Positions 46,502 to 54,968 of a stretch of 64,000 bases of DNA are shown piece by piece. The position numbers and the translations under genes are program-made. Each line of letters begins with the position of its first letter. The first letter of the stretch is position 1. The stretch is taken from the NCBI GenBank assembly GCA_963833885.1, contig CAWHZU010000007.1, positions 124,001 to 188,000 of the forward strand. Direction: 5' to 3'. The notes beneath the pieces are model-generated. The model had not been told where the DNA came from. It was given only the letters and a program-made list of their open reading frames with translations, and did no database searches. Source of the stretch: JASHPR01 sp963833885 (GTDB lineage: Bacteria > Actinomycetota > Actinomycetes > Streptosporangiales > Streptosporangiaceae).

Positions 46502-46528
46502 ATCGCACCTCCCGCTCCGTAAGATTTG

Positions 46529-46538
46529 CGATATATCT
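46529..46538 (-). promoter_or_regulatory. AGATATATCG motif upstream of DUF1707 gene (copy 2)
   Basis: The same 10-mer as at 25964-25973, 28-37 bp before the start codon of the 46501 gene and in the same orientation to it. The next bases differ, so conservation is limited to this core. Confidence 0.5.
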
Positions 46539-46599
46539 TAACTCAGGCGGCTGCCTCGGAACGGCCAGTGCGAGTCGGTGCCTGCTCGGAGTGGTCCTG

Positions 46600-46616
46600 G
46601 CGGGCTGTTAGCCCGC
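46600..46616 (-). terminator. Hairpin downstream of glgCA operon
   Basis: GCGGGCT-GTT-AGCCCGC is a perfect 7-bp stem with a 3-base loop, 17 bases after the stop of the glycosyltransferase gene. There is no U-tract. It is a probable terminator of the glgC-glgA unit and may serve both orientations. Confidence 0.65.
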
Positions 46617-46633
46617 ACAACCGGGGAGAGCCG

Positions 46634-47809
46634 TCAGCCGGAACGGGGAGTTCCGGCGAGCTCGGTGTACAGCGCGACTGTTTGCGCGGCGATACTGGCC
46701 CAGCCGAACTCGGCCTCGGCCCTGGCGCGGCCAAGCCTGCCCATTTCCGGGGCCAGCGGCTCGTCGAGCAGCAGCACGTTGATGGCGTCGGCGAGCGCAG
46801 CCGGGTCGCCGGGCGGAACCAGCAGGCCGGTCTTCCCGTCCGCCACCACTTCCGGGATGCCGCCGACCCGGGAGCCGACGACCGCGGTGCCGCACGCCAT
46901 GGCCTCCAGGTTCACGATGCCCAGCGGCTCGTACAGGGACGGGCAGACGAACACGGTGGCGTGCGTCAGCAGCTGGATCACCTCGCGCTTGGCCAGCATT
47001 CCCGAGATCCAGATCACGCCGGACCTGCTCGCCCGCAACTGCGCGGCGAGCTCGCTGACTTCCGCCTCGAGCTCCGGCGTGTCCGCCTGGCCCGCGCAGA
47101 CCACGAGCTGTGCCGCCGGGACGAGGTTCGCGGCCGCCCGCAGCAGCACCGGGAGTCCCTTCTGCCTGGTGACCCGGCCGACGAAGATGACCATGGGGAC
47201 GGCCGGGTCGACCCCGTACCGGTCAAGCACGTCGGTCGCCGGATCTGGTGAGTACTCGGCGGTGTCGATGCCGTTGCGGATCACGCGGACCCGCTCGGCG
47301 GGCACGGCTGGGTACGCGGCGAGCACGTCGTCCCGCATGCCATCGGAGACCGCGATGACCGCCGCCGCGGCCTCCACGGCCGTCCGTTCGCACCAGGAGG
47401 ACAGCGCGTAGCCGCCGCCGAGCTGCTCGGCCTTCCAGGGACGGAGCGGCTCCAGCGAGTGCACGGTGACCAGGTGCGGGATCCCGTAGAGCAGCCCGGC
47501 CAGATGACCGGCCAGGTTCGCGTACCAGGTGTGTGAGTGAACCAGGTCGGCGGCGGACACCCCGGCCGTCATCGACAGGTCCGTCGAGATCGTCTGCAGC
47601 GCCGGGTTGGCCCCCGCGAGGTGGTCCCATGGCCGGTGCGCGACCGCCCCCGGCCGGTCCCCGCCCTGGCAGTGCACGGTGAGGTTCACGAGGCCGGACA
47701 GCTCGCGGGCGAGGTACTCCACGTGCACGCCGGCTCCGCCGTACACCTCCGGCGGGTACTCCCTGGTCAGCAGCGCCACGCTGAGCCTGCCGGGGAGGCC
47801 TGCGGTCAC
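46634..47809 (-). CDS. glgA: GT4 glycogen synthase / alpha-maltose-1-phosphate synthase
   Basis: A 391-residue GT4 glycosyltransferase of the actinobacterial GlgA/GlgM type. N-terminal acceptor-side phrases are REYPPEVYGGAGVHVEYLARE and VHSHTWYANLAGHL, the nucleotide-sugar site is IFVGRVTRQKGLPVLL, and the E-x7-E-type donor loop is CPSLYEPLGIVNLEAMACGT. In mycobacteria this enzyme (GlgM) uses ADP-glucose and glucose-1-phosphate to make maltose-1-phosphate for alpha-glucan building. Either name is defensible; the symbol follows common annotation. The start overlaps the glgC stop as ATGA, so it is translationally coupled to the gene supplying its donor. Confidence 0.93.
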   Translation of the reverse strand: MTAGLPGRLSVALLTREYPPEVYGGAGVHVEYLARELSGLVNLTVHCQGGDRPGAVAHRPWDHLAGANPALQTISTDLSMTAGVSAADLVHSHTWYANLAGHLAGLLYGIPHLVTVHSLEPLRPWKAEQLGGGYALSSWCERTAVEAAAAVIAVSDGMRDDVLAAYPAVPAERVRVIRNGIDTAEYSPDPATDVLDRYGVDPAVPMVIFVGRVTRQKGLPVLLRAAANLVPAAQLVVCAGQADTPELEAEVSELAAQLRASRSGVIWISGMLAKREVIQLLTHATVFVCPSLYEPLGIVNLEAMACGTAVVGSRVGGIPEVVADGKTGLLVPPGDPAALADAINVLLLDEPLAPEMGRLGRARAEAEFGWASIAAQTVALYTELAGTPRSG

Positions 47810-49044
47810 TGCGGCACCATCTGGCCCTTGCCTACCACGGTGATGCCGCCCGGCGACACGGTGAAGCCGCGGGCCCGGTCACGTTCCTTATCGACGCCGA
47901 CCTCAGCGCCTTCCGGGACGATCACGTTCTTGTCCAGGATCGCGTCCTGGACCACGGCGTGACGGCCGACCTTGGTGTTGTGCAGCAACACCGCCCGCTC
48001 CACCCGGGACCAGCTGTTGACCCGGACCCCGGGCGAGAGCACCGAGCTGCTGACCAGCCCGCCGGAGACGATGACGCCGTTGCTGACGATGCTGTTGATC
48101 GCGCGGCCGACCCGGTCGCCACTGTCGTGCACGAACTTGGCCGGCGGCTGTGACGGCACGTGAGTCAGGATCGGCCACTTGTCGTTGTACAGGTTGAAGA
48201 CCGGCTGCACCGCACACAGGTCCATGTGCGCCTCGAAGTACGAGTCGAGGGTCCCCACGTCGCGCCAGTACCCGGCATCGCCGGGGGACGCGCCCGGCAC
48301 TTCATTGCCCAGGAAGTCATAGACCTCGGCCAGGCGCTGCCGCACGAGCATGGGGATGATGTCCCGGCCCATGTCGTGCCGGCTGTCGCTGTCCTCGGCA
48401 TCCTTGCGCAGCGCGTCGACGAGCACGTCGCTGGTGAAGACGTAGTTGCCCATCGAGGCGAAAGCCTCGTCGGGGTGGCCCGGCCGGGCCGGCGGATCGG
48501 TCGGCTTCTCCAGGAAAGCCTCGACCGTGCGCCCGTCCCTGGCGGTCTCGATGACTCCGAACGCCGTCGCTTCCTCCCGCGGCACGGGAAGGGCCGCAAC
48601 GGTGACGCCGGTCCCCGACGCCACGTGCTGATCGATCATCTGCGTCGGGTCCATCCGGAACACGTGATCCGCCCCGAACACGATCACGATGTCCGGCTGA
48701 TCGTCGTAGATGAGGTTCAGCGACTGGTAGATCGCGTCGGCGGACCCGGTATACCAGTACGGGCCGAGCCGCTGCTGCGCTGGCACCGGCGTCACGTAGT
48801 TACCGAGCAGGCTGCTCAGCCGCCAGGTCGTCGTGATGTGCCGGTCCAGGCTGTGGCTCTTGTACTGGGTCAGCACGCAGATCCGCCGGATGCCCGAGTT
48901 GACCAGGTTCGACAGCGCGAAGTCCACCAGCCGGTAGAGGCCGGCGAACGGCACCGCTGGTTTGGCGCGGTCGGCGGTGAGCGGCGCCAGCCGCTTTCCC
49001 TCACCGCCCGCCAGGACAATGCCAAGCACTCGCCGCTCGGGCAT
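47806..49044 (-). CDS. glgC: Glucose-1-phosphate adenylyltransferase
   Basis: A 412-residue ADP-glucose pyrophosphorylase. The nucleotidyltransferase signature is VLAGGEGKRLAPLTADRAKPAVPFAG, with the substrate region IVIVFGADHVFRMDPTQMI and the Glu/Lys-containing VEAFLEKPTDPP, followed by a left-handed beta-helix C-terminal domain. GGAGG seven bases before ATG 49044 supports the start. It makes ADP-glucose for the coupled glycosyltransferase (glycogen, or maltose-1-phosphate in the GlgE route). No glgE or branching enzyme is in the window. Confidence 0.96.
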   Translation of the reverse strand: MPERRVLGIVLAGGEGKRLAPLTADRAKPAVPFAGLYRLVDFALSNLVNSGIRRICVLTQYKSHSLDRHITTTWRLSSLLGNYVTPVPAQQRLGPYWYTGSADAIYQSLNLIYDDQPDIVIVFGADHVFRMDPTQMIDQHVASGTGVTVAALPVPREEATAFGVIETARDGRTVEAFLEKPTDPPARPGHPDEAFASMGNYVFTSDVLVDALRKDAEDSDSRHDMGRDIIPMLVRQRLAEVYDFLGNEVPGASPGDAGYWRDVGTLDSYFEAHMDLCAVQPVFNLYNDKWPILTHVPSQPPAKFVHDSGDRVGRAINSIVSNGVIVSGGLVSSSVLSPGVRVNSWSRVERAVLLHNTKVGRHAVVQDAILDKNVIVPEGAEVGVDKERDRARGFTVSPGGITVVGKGQMVPQ

Positions 49045-49161
49045 TCGCCCACCTCCCCGGGCTGATCACTTGGGCCACTTCCCATCCTGGCCCCGCCGAG
49101 CGCGGGATGGATAGGGTCGAAGCCGGCCAGAAGGCCCGAAGTTCGCGGAACGTTCGCCCGA

Positions 49162-49926
49162 TCAGACCCCGTGGGTCACGCGCAGCTTGGACTGCTCGTG
49201 CGGCAGCAATTCCCAGTCATCCATGAACCTGCCCTGCAGGCCGTGGCCGGCTGCCAGCGCGATCAGGGTCTCGGTCCGGTAGTAGAAGTCCTCGTGCAGC
49301 ACGTGATGCTCGGCACCCTCGGTCCGGTCGAAGGTGAAGTCGAAGAAGCCGCCGGGGGCCAGCACCCGCCGGACCGTGCGCAGGCACTCGTCGATGACCT
49401 CGATGGGGGAGTGCGAGAACACGCTGTGCGCGTGCACCATGGTGAAGTGGCCGTCGGGAAGGAAGCCCAGGCTCATGTCCCGGACCAGGGTCAGGCGTGG
49501 CAGCTTGCGCTGCAGCCCGTACTCCTCGATGGTGTCGGTCGCGGCCAGCAGGATGTCGGGCGAGATGTCGATGCCGTAGTAGTTCCCGGCGTCCAGGTAG
49601 TCGATGAAGAGGTGCCCGGCGCGCAGGTTGCCGCAGCCGATCTCGAGCATCCGGTCGCCCGGCTTCAGGCCATGGCCGATCAGGTAGTCGAACTGCATCT
49701 GGCCGATCTTGATCCACGAGTCATGGGTCCTGCTGCCCACGGCGCCGTCGTGGCTGCGGGCGGAGTCCGACGCCATGACAGCCCGGTAATAGCTCAGATG
49801 ATCGCGCGACTGCAGCCTCAGCCAGGTGTCCCGGCAACGGCGGCGCGCATAGCCCGCGATGTGGTCGGGGTGTTCGACCGCATACCTGATCTTGAACAGG
49901 AGGCGGGAACGATCTTTCGCTGTCAC
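49162..49926 (-). CDS. Class I SAM-dependent methyltransferase
   Basis: A 254-residue methyltransferase. Motif I is MLEIGCGNLRAGHLFIDYLD, motif II is YYGIDISPDI, and motif post-I/IV is MVHAHSVFSHSPIEVIDECL with LAPGGFFDFTF. The N-terminus is positively charged and helical. The acceptor is unknown; small molecules or glycolipids are common for this subgroup. It is monocistronic, ~115 bp upstream of the glgC start and in the same orientation, and possibly independent. Confidence 0.88.
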   Translation of the reverse strand: MTAKDRSRLLFKIRYAVEHPDHIAGYARRRCRDTWLRLQSRDHLSYYRAVMASDSARSHDGAVGSRTHDSWIKIGQMQFDYLIGHGLKPGDRMLEIGCGNLRAGHLFIDYLDAGNYYGIDISPDILLAATDTIEEYGLQRKLPRLTLVRDMSLGFLPDGHFTMVHAHSVFSHSPIEVIDECLRTVRRVLAPGGFFDFTFDRTEGAEHHVLHEDFYYRTETLIALAAGHGLQGRFMDDWELLPHEQSKLRVTHGV

Positions 49927-49977
49927 GCGATTAAGACTAGGGACACCGGCGGCCCGGATCCGGGTTGCCGACCCGCT

Positions 49978-50241
49978 CTACTCTGGCGTGTCCTCGGGTC
50001 CGGAGACCCGCTTAGCCGTGGCGCGCAACGCGAGCATCCGTGCAACCTGGACGCCCACCCCGAGCAGGATTCCCCAGGTGAGCGCCTCGCCGAGGGCGAC
50101 CTGTGGATCTTCGGGATGCTCGGGCGGCTCTTTTCCGGTGATCTTCGTCCAGGCGAAGATCAGTATCTTCCGGGCACCGAAGGCTGCGGCAAAGCCGACC
50201 GCCCCGCTGATCAGCTTGTTGCCGCCCCGCTTATCTGCCAT
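49978..50241 (-). CDS. DUF4235 family protein
   Basis: An 87-residue protein with a conserved hydrophobic start (GNKLISGAVGFAAAFGARKI) and a second hydrophobic segment (LTWGILLGVGVQVARMLALR), the DUF4235 pattern. It is membrane-associated, of unknown function. No strong ribosome-binding site other than GGAAGG before ATG 50241. Confidence 0.85.
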   Translation of the reverse strand: MADKRGGNKLISGAVGFAAAFGARKILIFAWTKITGKEPPEHPEDPQVALGEALTWGILLGVGVQVARMLALRATAKRVSGPEDTPE

Positions 50242-50271
50242 CCAAGGACCTTCCTCCCGACAGTTTGCTGA

Positions 50272-50748
50272 TCATCCCACGGGGGTGCCGCCGGCGCGGG
50301 CCTGCGGCCGCGATCGCTCGATGGCGGCGGCAAGTTCCGCCGGCCGCCTGGAGCCGATCAACCAGTACGGCCGATCCTGGTGTTCCCCGATGACCTCGAT
50401 GTACACCGCGAGCTTCAAATACGGCCGCAGCAGCATGAAAGCCGCCGGGTCAGCGCGGGGTCCCCGCAGGGCCCGGGCTTGGGTCTCGTCAAGGGCGACC
50501 ACCTCGCCGGCGATGGCCAGCGGCAGGGTGGCATCGCCCGCCCGCAGTTCACCGCTGGACACCTCGACGGTGGTGCGGCCCCAGAGCAGCAGCGCCGCGG
50601 CGACTCCGCCGCAAAACACAACGTAGGACGCGATGCCCACGATCACGCTGAACCCCGCCCATACGAAGCTGGCGAACGTGACCGCCGTCAGCATGTCGAG
50701 CCACCAATATGCGGCAGGCACGTGAAGCCGTTCGGTGTAACTGCGCAT
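50272..50748 (-). CDS. DUF3093 family membrane protein
   Basis: A 158-residue protein with two N-terminal membrane segments and a soluble C-terminal domain (LPLAIAGEVVALDETQARAL, YLKLAVYIEVIGEHQDRPYW), the layout of DUF3093. The function of the family is not known. In many actinomycetes it is found near dut, as here (1.4 kb away). ATG 50748 is separated from the divergent AI-2E gene by only 21 bp, so their promoters must overlap. Confidence 0.85.
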   Translation of the reverse strand: MRSYTERLHVPAAYWWLDMLTAVTFASFVWAGFSVIVGIASYVVFCGGVAAALLLWGRTTVEVSSGELRAGDATLPLAIAGEVVALDETQARALRGPRADPAAFMLLRPYLKLAVYIEVIGEHQDRPYWLIGSRRPAELAAAIERSRPQARAGGTPVG

Positions 50749-50769
50749 TACCCCACCGTAGTTGGTTAC

Positions 50770-52098
50770 ATGGATGTCATGAGCGGGTGGTGGGCATGGC
50801 GCGGGCACCGGGGCACCGATGCGGACCCTTCCCCGGGAGGCCAGTCGGCCACCGCGGTGCAGGGACGGCCGGGCGCCGCCGAGACCGGCAGCACCGCCGC
50901 GGGCGAACTCCGGGGCGGTCAGCTTGGCGATGCCGGGCAGGACGCCGGAACGGGCGAGGCAACGAACGGGGGTCTGGGCAGGCCGCAGGCCGCGTCGGGT
51001 GACCGGATCGCACAGGAACCGACGGTGCCGAGGGCACTGCAGCGGGCCGCCGCCTGGTCGTGGCGCCTGCTCGTGATCGGCCTGCTGATCTATGTGGCGT
51101 TCCGGGTGGCAAGCGCGCTGAGCCTGGTGGTCTTGCCGTGCATCGCGGCTCTGCTGCTGACCGCGTTGCTGCAGCCGCTGACCGCCCGGCTGCGCCGGGC
51201 CGGGCTGCCCTCGCTCGCGGCGACGTGGTGCACCGTGCTGGCCGCCATCATCATCCTCGCCGGGATCTCGATCCTGGCCGCGGACCGGGTGTCGGCCGAC
51301 TACCCGCGGCTGCAGACCGAGGTCAAGCACACCGCGCACGAGGTGCAGGCCTCGCTCGCCGGTGCGCCGTTCCACCTCAACAGCGTCCGGCTGCAGGAGT
51401 ACTACAACGACCTCGTGCACTTCCTCTCTCAGCACAAGTCCCTCATCGCCGGCACGGTGGTCGCCGGCGGGAAGATCGTCCTGGAGCTCCTGACCGGCCT
51501 GGTCTTGGTGATCTTCATTACGTTCTTCCTGCTCAAGGACGGTGACCGGATCTGGGCCTGGCTGATCAAGGGGCTGCGGCCAGAGCCCAGGCAGCGGGCT
51601 GACAATGCGGGAGCGGCCGCATGGGCCGCGCTGGTGAACTACGTGCGCGGCACCACGGCGGTCGCGGCGATCCATGCCGTGTTCATCGGCCTTGCCCTGT
51701 GGCTGCTGGGTGTCCCGCTGCTCCTGCCGCTGATCATCCTGGTGTTCGTTGCCGCGTACGTGCCGCTGATCGGGATACTCGTGGCCGGAGCGCTCGCCAT
51801 CCTGGTGACCCTCGGCACCAAGGGCTGGATCGCGGCCGTGATCCTGCTCGGCGTCTTCCTGCTGGAGAACCAGATCGAGAGTCACCTGCTGCAGCCGCTC
51901 GTGGTGGGGCGGATCGTGCGGCTGCACCCGCTCGCGATCATCCTGGTCCTCGCCGTCGGAGGTATCGTCGCCGGAATCGCCGGGGCGATCGTCGCGGTGC
52001 CCGCGGCCGCCGCGATCTCGTACGCGTGGCCGCACCTGCGGGGGGCTCCGCCCCGCGCATCGCCGCCGGAGGCCGGCCCGGCTGCAGGCGGCCCATAG
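50770..52098 (+). CDS. AI-2E family transporter
   Basis: A ~442-residue membrane protein. A ~90-residue Gly/Ala-rich hydrophilic N-terminus precedes about eight membrane segments. The family core includes FFLLKDGDRIWAWL, AAYVPLIGILVAGALAILVT, and LLENQIESHLLQPLVVGRIV. Family members include TqsA and sodium/proton antiporters, so substrate is uncertain. ATGs at 50770 and 50779 are both possible; no ribosome-binding site is visible, and a leaderless transcript is plausible given the 21-bp gap to the divergent gene. The C-terminus is Pro/Ala-rich. Confidence 0.85.
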   Translation: MDVMSGWWAWRGHRGTDADPSPGGQSATAVQGRPGAAETGSTAAGELRGGQLGDAGQDAGTGEATNGGLGRPQAASGDRIAQEPTVPRALQRAAAWSWRLLVIGLLIYVAFRVASALSLVVLPCIAALLLTALLQPLTARLRRAGLPSLAATWCTVLAAIIILAGISILAADRVSADYPRLQTEVKHTAHEVQASLAGAPFHLNSVRLQEYYNDLVHFLSQHKSLIAGTVVAGGKIVLELLTGLVLVIFITFFLLKDGDRIWAWLIKGLRPEPRQRADNAGAAAWAALVNYVRGTTAVAAIHAVFIGLALWLLGVPLLLPLIILVFVAAYVPLIGILVAGALAILVTLGTKGWIAAVILLGVFLLENQIESHLLQPLVVGRIVRLHPLAIILVLAVGGIVAGIAGAIVAVPAAAAISYAWPHLRGAPPRASPPEAGPAAGGP

Positions 52099-52188
52099 CC
52101 GGGCAGGCGCGTTGCGGACAGACAGCGGCGTTGTGCGCGAAGCTGCCTGGCCGGCGGTAAGGTCACCTGCGTGAAAGAGGCGGCACGC

Positions 52189-52668
52189 ATGAACTCCGAA
52201 CCCGGCGGCGTCCGGGTCCTCATCCAGCGGCTCGATTCAGGGCTCCCGCCGCCGGAGCTGGCTCATCCCGGCGATGCGGGCGCCGATCTGTACGCGGCCG
52301 CCGACGTGGAACTCGCGCCCGGGCAGCGAGCGGTCGTGCCAACCGGGATCGCCATCGCCTTGCCCGATGGTTACGCCGCGTTCGTCCACCCGCGTTCTGG
52401 CCTCGCGGCACGGCATGGCGTCACGATCGTGAATGCACCAGGAACCGTGGACGCCGGGTACCGTGGCGAGATCAGGGTCATCCTGATGAACACGGACGCC
52501 GTGAACCCGGTGCGGCTGCAGCGCGGGGACCGGATCGCCCAGCTCGTCGTCCAGCGCGTGGAGCGCCCGGTGTTCGACGAGGTCGAGCGGCTGCCGGGGT
52601 CGGCGAGAGGCGAAGGCGGGTTCGGTTCGACGGGAGGACACGCCGCGGCGGCCACGTCAGCAAGCTAG
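52189..52668 (+). CDS. dut: Deoxyuridine 5'-triphosphate nucleotidohydrolase
   Basis: A 159-residue trimeric dUTPase, hydrolysing dUTP to dUMP and pyrophosphate. Motifs are PGDAGADLYA (1), HPRSGLAARHG (2), NAPGTVDAGYRGEI (3, with the catalytic Asp), RIAQLVVQRV (4) and GEGGFGSTGG (5). AAAGAGG upstream supports ATG 52189; GTG 52171 would be a longer alternative. It leads into the DUF3710 gene, a conserved order in actinomycetes. Confidence 0.96.
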   Translation: MNSEPGGVRVLIQRLDSGLPPPELAHPGDAGADLYAAADVELAPGQRAVVPTGIAIALPDGYAAFVHPRSGLAARHGVTIVNAPGTVDAGYRGEIRVILMNTDAVNPVRLQRGDRIAQLVVQRVERPVFDEVERLPGSARGEGGFGSTGGHAAAATSAS

Positions 52669-52673
52669 GACGA

Positions 52674-52719
52674 GTTTCCGCAAGACAGTGTTTCCGCAAG
52701 GACAGTGTTTCCGCAAGGA
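52674..52719 (+). repeat. Three near-identical 17-bp repeats between dut and DUF3710 gene
   Basis: Units reading GTTTCCGCAAG(G)ACAGT start at 52674, 52690 and 52707; the first lacks one G and the third degenerates after GCAAGGA. They end immediately before the ribosome-binding site of the DUF3710 gene and may be a leader element or simple slippage. Confidence 0.85.
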
Positions 52720-52735
52720 AGTTAGGAGCGTGCAG

Positions 52736-53517
52736 GTGTTCCGACGGCGCCGCCGTGGGGACGCGGAGCCCGGATATGACTCTGGCGCTGCCCAGGAAGA
52801 TCCGGAGCTGTATGGCGACCCAGACGAGCTCGACGAGCTCGGCGAGGACGAGGACGAGCACGACGGCGAGGTGGCGGCCAGCGGTTCGGGCGGGCAATGG
52901 GATTCCGAAACCGGGCCGTGGGACGGGGCCGGCAGCTACCCGGAGCGTGACCGGATAGATTTCGGCAGCCTGCTCGTGCCGATGTACGACGGCATCGAGA
53001 TCGAGGTCAAGGTCGCCGAGGGCGTGGGCGTGTGGATCACGGTCCGGCGCGGCGACAGCACGATCGAGCTGATGGCCTTTGCCGCGCCAAAGACCAGCGG
53101 GCTGTGGGACGAGGTGCGGCAGGAGTTCGCCGACGAGGTGGCGAACGCGGGCGGCAGCAGCGAGGAGGCGCAAGGCCCGTTCGGTGTCGAGCTGCACGCG
53201 CGGCTGCATCCGGGCGGAGAGGGCCGTCGCGGGCAGCTGGAGCCGGTCCGCTTCCTGGGCGTCGACGGCTCCCGCTGGTTCCTGCGCGGCATGATCCGGG
53301 GCCGGCGGCGGTCCGCCCGGAGCTTGCTGCGCCGCTTGAGGAACTGTTCGCCGACGTCGTCGTCGTGCGTGGAGAACATCCGGCTCCTCCAGGGGACCTG
53401 CTGGAGATCCGGCTGCCGCAGGACGCGCAGCAGGCACTCGAGGAAGAACTCGGCAAGGAGCAGGACCCGGCCCTGAACCCGTTCGAGCGCGGCCCCGAGA
53501 TCACCGAGACCAGGTAA
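52736..53517 (+). CDS. DUF3710 family protein, single-base frameshift
   Basis: 260 residues once corrected. A very acidic N-terminus (DPDELDELGEDEDEHDGE) is followed by a DUF3710 domain with FGSLLVPMYDGIEIEVKV and SRWFLRGMIRG. The frame breaks near 53301-53304. The expected continuation PAAVRPELAAPLEELFADV lies in another frame, and adding one C (GGCCC for GGCC) restores it to the stop at 53517. GTG 52736 has AGGAG seven bases upstream. Function unknown; the gene order dut-DUF3710 is conserved. Confidence 0.88.
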
Positions 53518-53525
53518 CGGCACGC

Positions 53526-54185
53526 TCAGCCGCCGGCTAGCAGCGCGCCCAACTCCTCCTCAACGTCCTGGCTGGTCACGAACAGCAGCTCGTCCCCTCC
53601 CTCCAGGGGATCGTCGCTGTTGGGGACGATCACCCGGCCGTCGCGCAAGATCGCGACGAGCGCGGTATCGCTCGGCCACTCGATAGCGCCGATCCGCCGG
53701 CCAGCCAGCGGGGCGTCAGCGGGCATCGTCAGCTCGACCAGGCTGGCTTCGCTCTGCCGGAAGGTCATCAGCCGGACCAGGTCGCCGACGCTGACGGCCT
53801 CTTCGACCAGGGCCGAGAGCAGCCGGGGCGTTGACACGGCCACGTCGACTCCCCACGACTCGTTGAAAAGCCACTCGTTGTTCGGGTGGTTGATCCGCGC
53901 CACCACCCGCGGCACCCCGTACTCGGTCTTGGCCAGCAGCGACACCACGAGGTTGACCTTGTCGTCCCCGGTTGCGGCGATCACGACGTTGCAGCGCTCG
54001 AGCGAGGCGTCCTCCAGCGAGGAGATCTCGCACGCGTCGGCGAGCAGCCACTCAGCGTTCGGGACGTTGTAGACCTTGATCTTCCGCGGATCCTTGTCGA
54101 TCAGCAGGACCTCGTGGCCGTTGCCGAGCAGCTCTATGGCGATGGACCGGCCGACAGAGCCCGCCCCGGCGATGGCGACTCGCAT
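53526..54185 (-). CDS. TrkA-type potassium uptake regulatory protein (second of pair)
   Basis: A 219-residue protein: N-terminal NAD-binding RCK_N (MRVAIAGAGSVGRSIAIELL, with LLIDKDPRK) and C-terminal RCK_C (DAPLAGRRIGAIEWPSDTAL, DELLFVTSQD). It regulates a K+ channel or Trk/Ktr transporter by binding nucleotides. Its start overlaps the stop of the paralogous upstream gene by one base, so the pair is made together. No TrkH/KtrB pore gene is present in the window. Confidence 0.94.
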   Translation of the reverse strand: MRVAIAGAGSVGRSIAIELLGNGHEVLLIDKDPRKIKVYNVPNAEWLLADACEISSLEDASLERCNVVIAATGDDKVNLVVSLLAKTEYGVPRVVARINHPNNEWLFNESWGVDVAVSTPRLLSALVEEAVSVGDLVRLMTFRQSEASLVELTMPADAPLAGRRIGAIEWPSDTALVAILRDGRVIVPNSDDPLEGGDELLFVTSQDVEEELGALLAGG

Positions 54186-54859
54186 CAGTGGCTTCCCTTC
54201 CCCGGCGGGGCCGGCTTGGCGAACGCTGTGGCGATCCTGTCCAGGTCGTCTTTCTGGGCGAGCACGTGCAGCACGTCGCCCTCCTGGAGCACGGTGCCGG
54301 GCCCCGGCATCATGGCCTCGCCGAGCCGGGAAATGAACGCGATCTTGGTCCGGCCCGCCTCCGCCAGCGCCGATGCCTTCTCACCGAGCCAGTGGTCGGA
54401 GTAGGCCACCTCGGCGAGCACGACCGCGCCGGTCGGGTCCTGCCAGAGCGGCTGCGCGCCCTCGGGGAGCATCTGGCGCAGCATCTGGTCGGCGGTCCAT
54501 TGCACGGTGGCCACAGTCGGGATGCCGAGTCGCTGGTACACCTCGGCCCGCCGGGGGTCATAGATCCGGGCCACCACACGCCGGACGCCAAACGACTCCC
54601 TGGCCACCCGCGCCGCGATCACGTTCGAGTTGTCGCCGCTGCTGACCGCAGCGAACGCATCGGCCTGCTCGATCCCGGCCTCGATTAGGACATCGCGGTC
54701 AAAACCGATCCCAGTGATCTTTTTTCCCTGGAAGCCGGCCGACAGCTTACGGAACGCATCGGGGTCCTGGTCGATGATCGCGACCGAGTGCCCGAGATCC
54801 TCCAGAGTGTGAGCGATTCTCGAACCGACCCGCCCGCATCCCATGATCACGATGTGCAC
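54185..54859 (-). CDS. TrkA-type potassium uptake regulatory protein (first of pair)
   Basis: A 224-residue RCK protein with MHIVIMGCGRVGSRIAHTLE, IIDQDPDAF and a C-terminal domain containing GPGTVLQEGDVLHVLAQ. It has the same domain plan as the neighbouring gene. The two may form a heteromeric ring controlling K+ uptake and stress responses. It is divergent from the RNA methyltransferase gene, with about 110 bp between starts. Confidence 0.94.
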   Translation of the reverse strand: MHIVIMGCGRVGSRIAHTLEDLGHSVAIIDQDPDAFRKLSAGFQGKKITGIGFDRDVLIEAGIEQADAFAAVSSGDNSNVIAARVARESFGVRRVVARIYDPRRAEVYQRLGIPTVATVQWTADQMLRQMLPEGAQPLWQDPTGAVVLAEVAYSDHWLGEKASALAEAGRTKIAFISRLGEAMMPGPGTVLQEGDVLHVLAQKDDLDRIATAFAKPAPPGKGSH

Positions 54860-54968
54860 GGTGTTCCTTCCCGCGATAACGGTGCTTGATCACGGTATTA
54901 CCTGGCCACGCAGTGGTGCTAGCCCAGGCAATACCCCAGCATGCCGCCCACCGAGCCGCCGCGGGAGC

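Noticed and set aside
50749..52035. Minus-strand extension of the DUF3093 gene
   Set aside because: The upstream codons are the complement of the AI-2E transporter gene and show low-complexity His/Gln/Asp composition.
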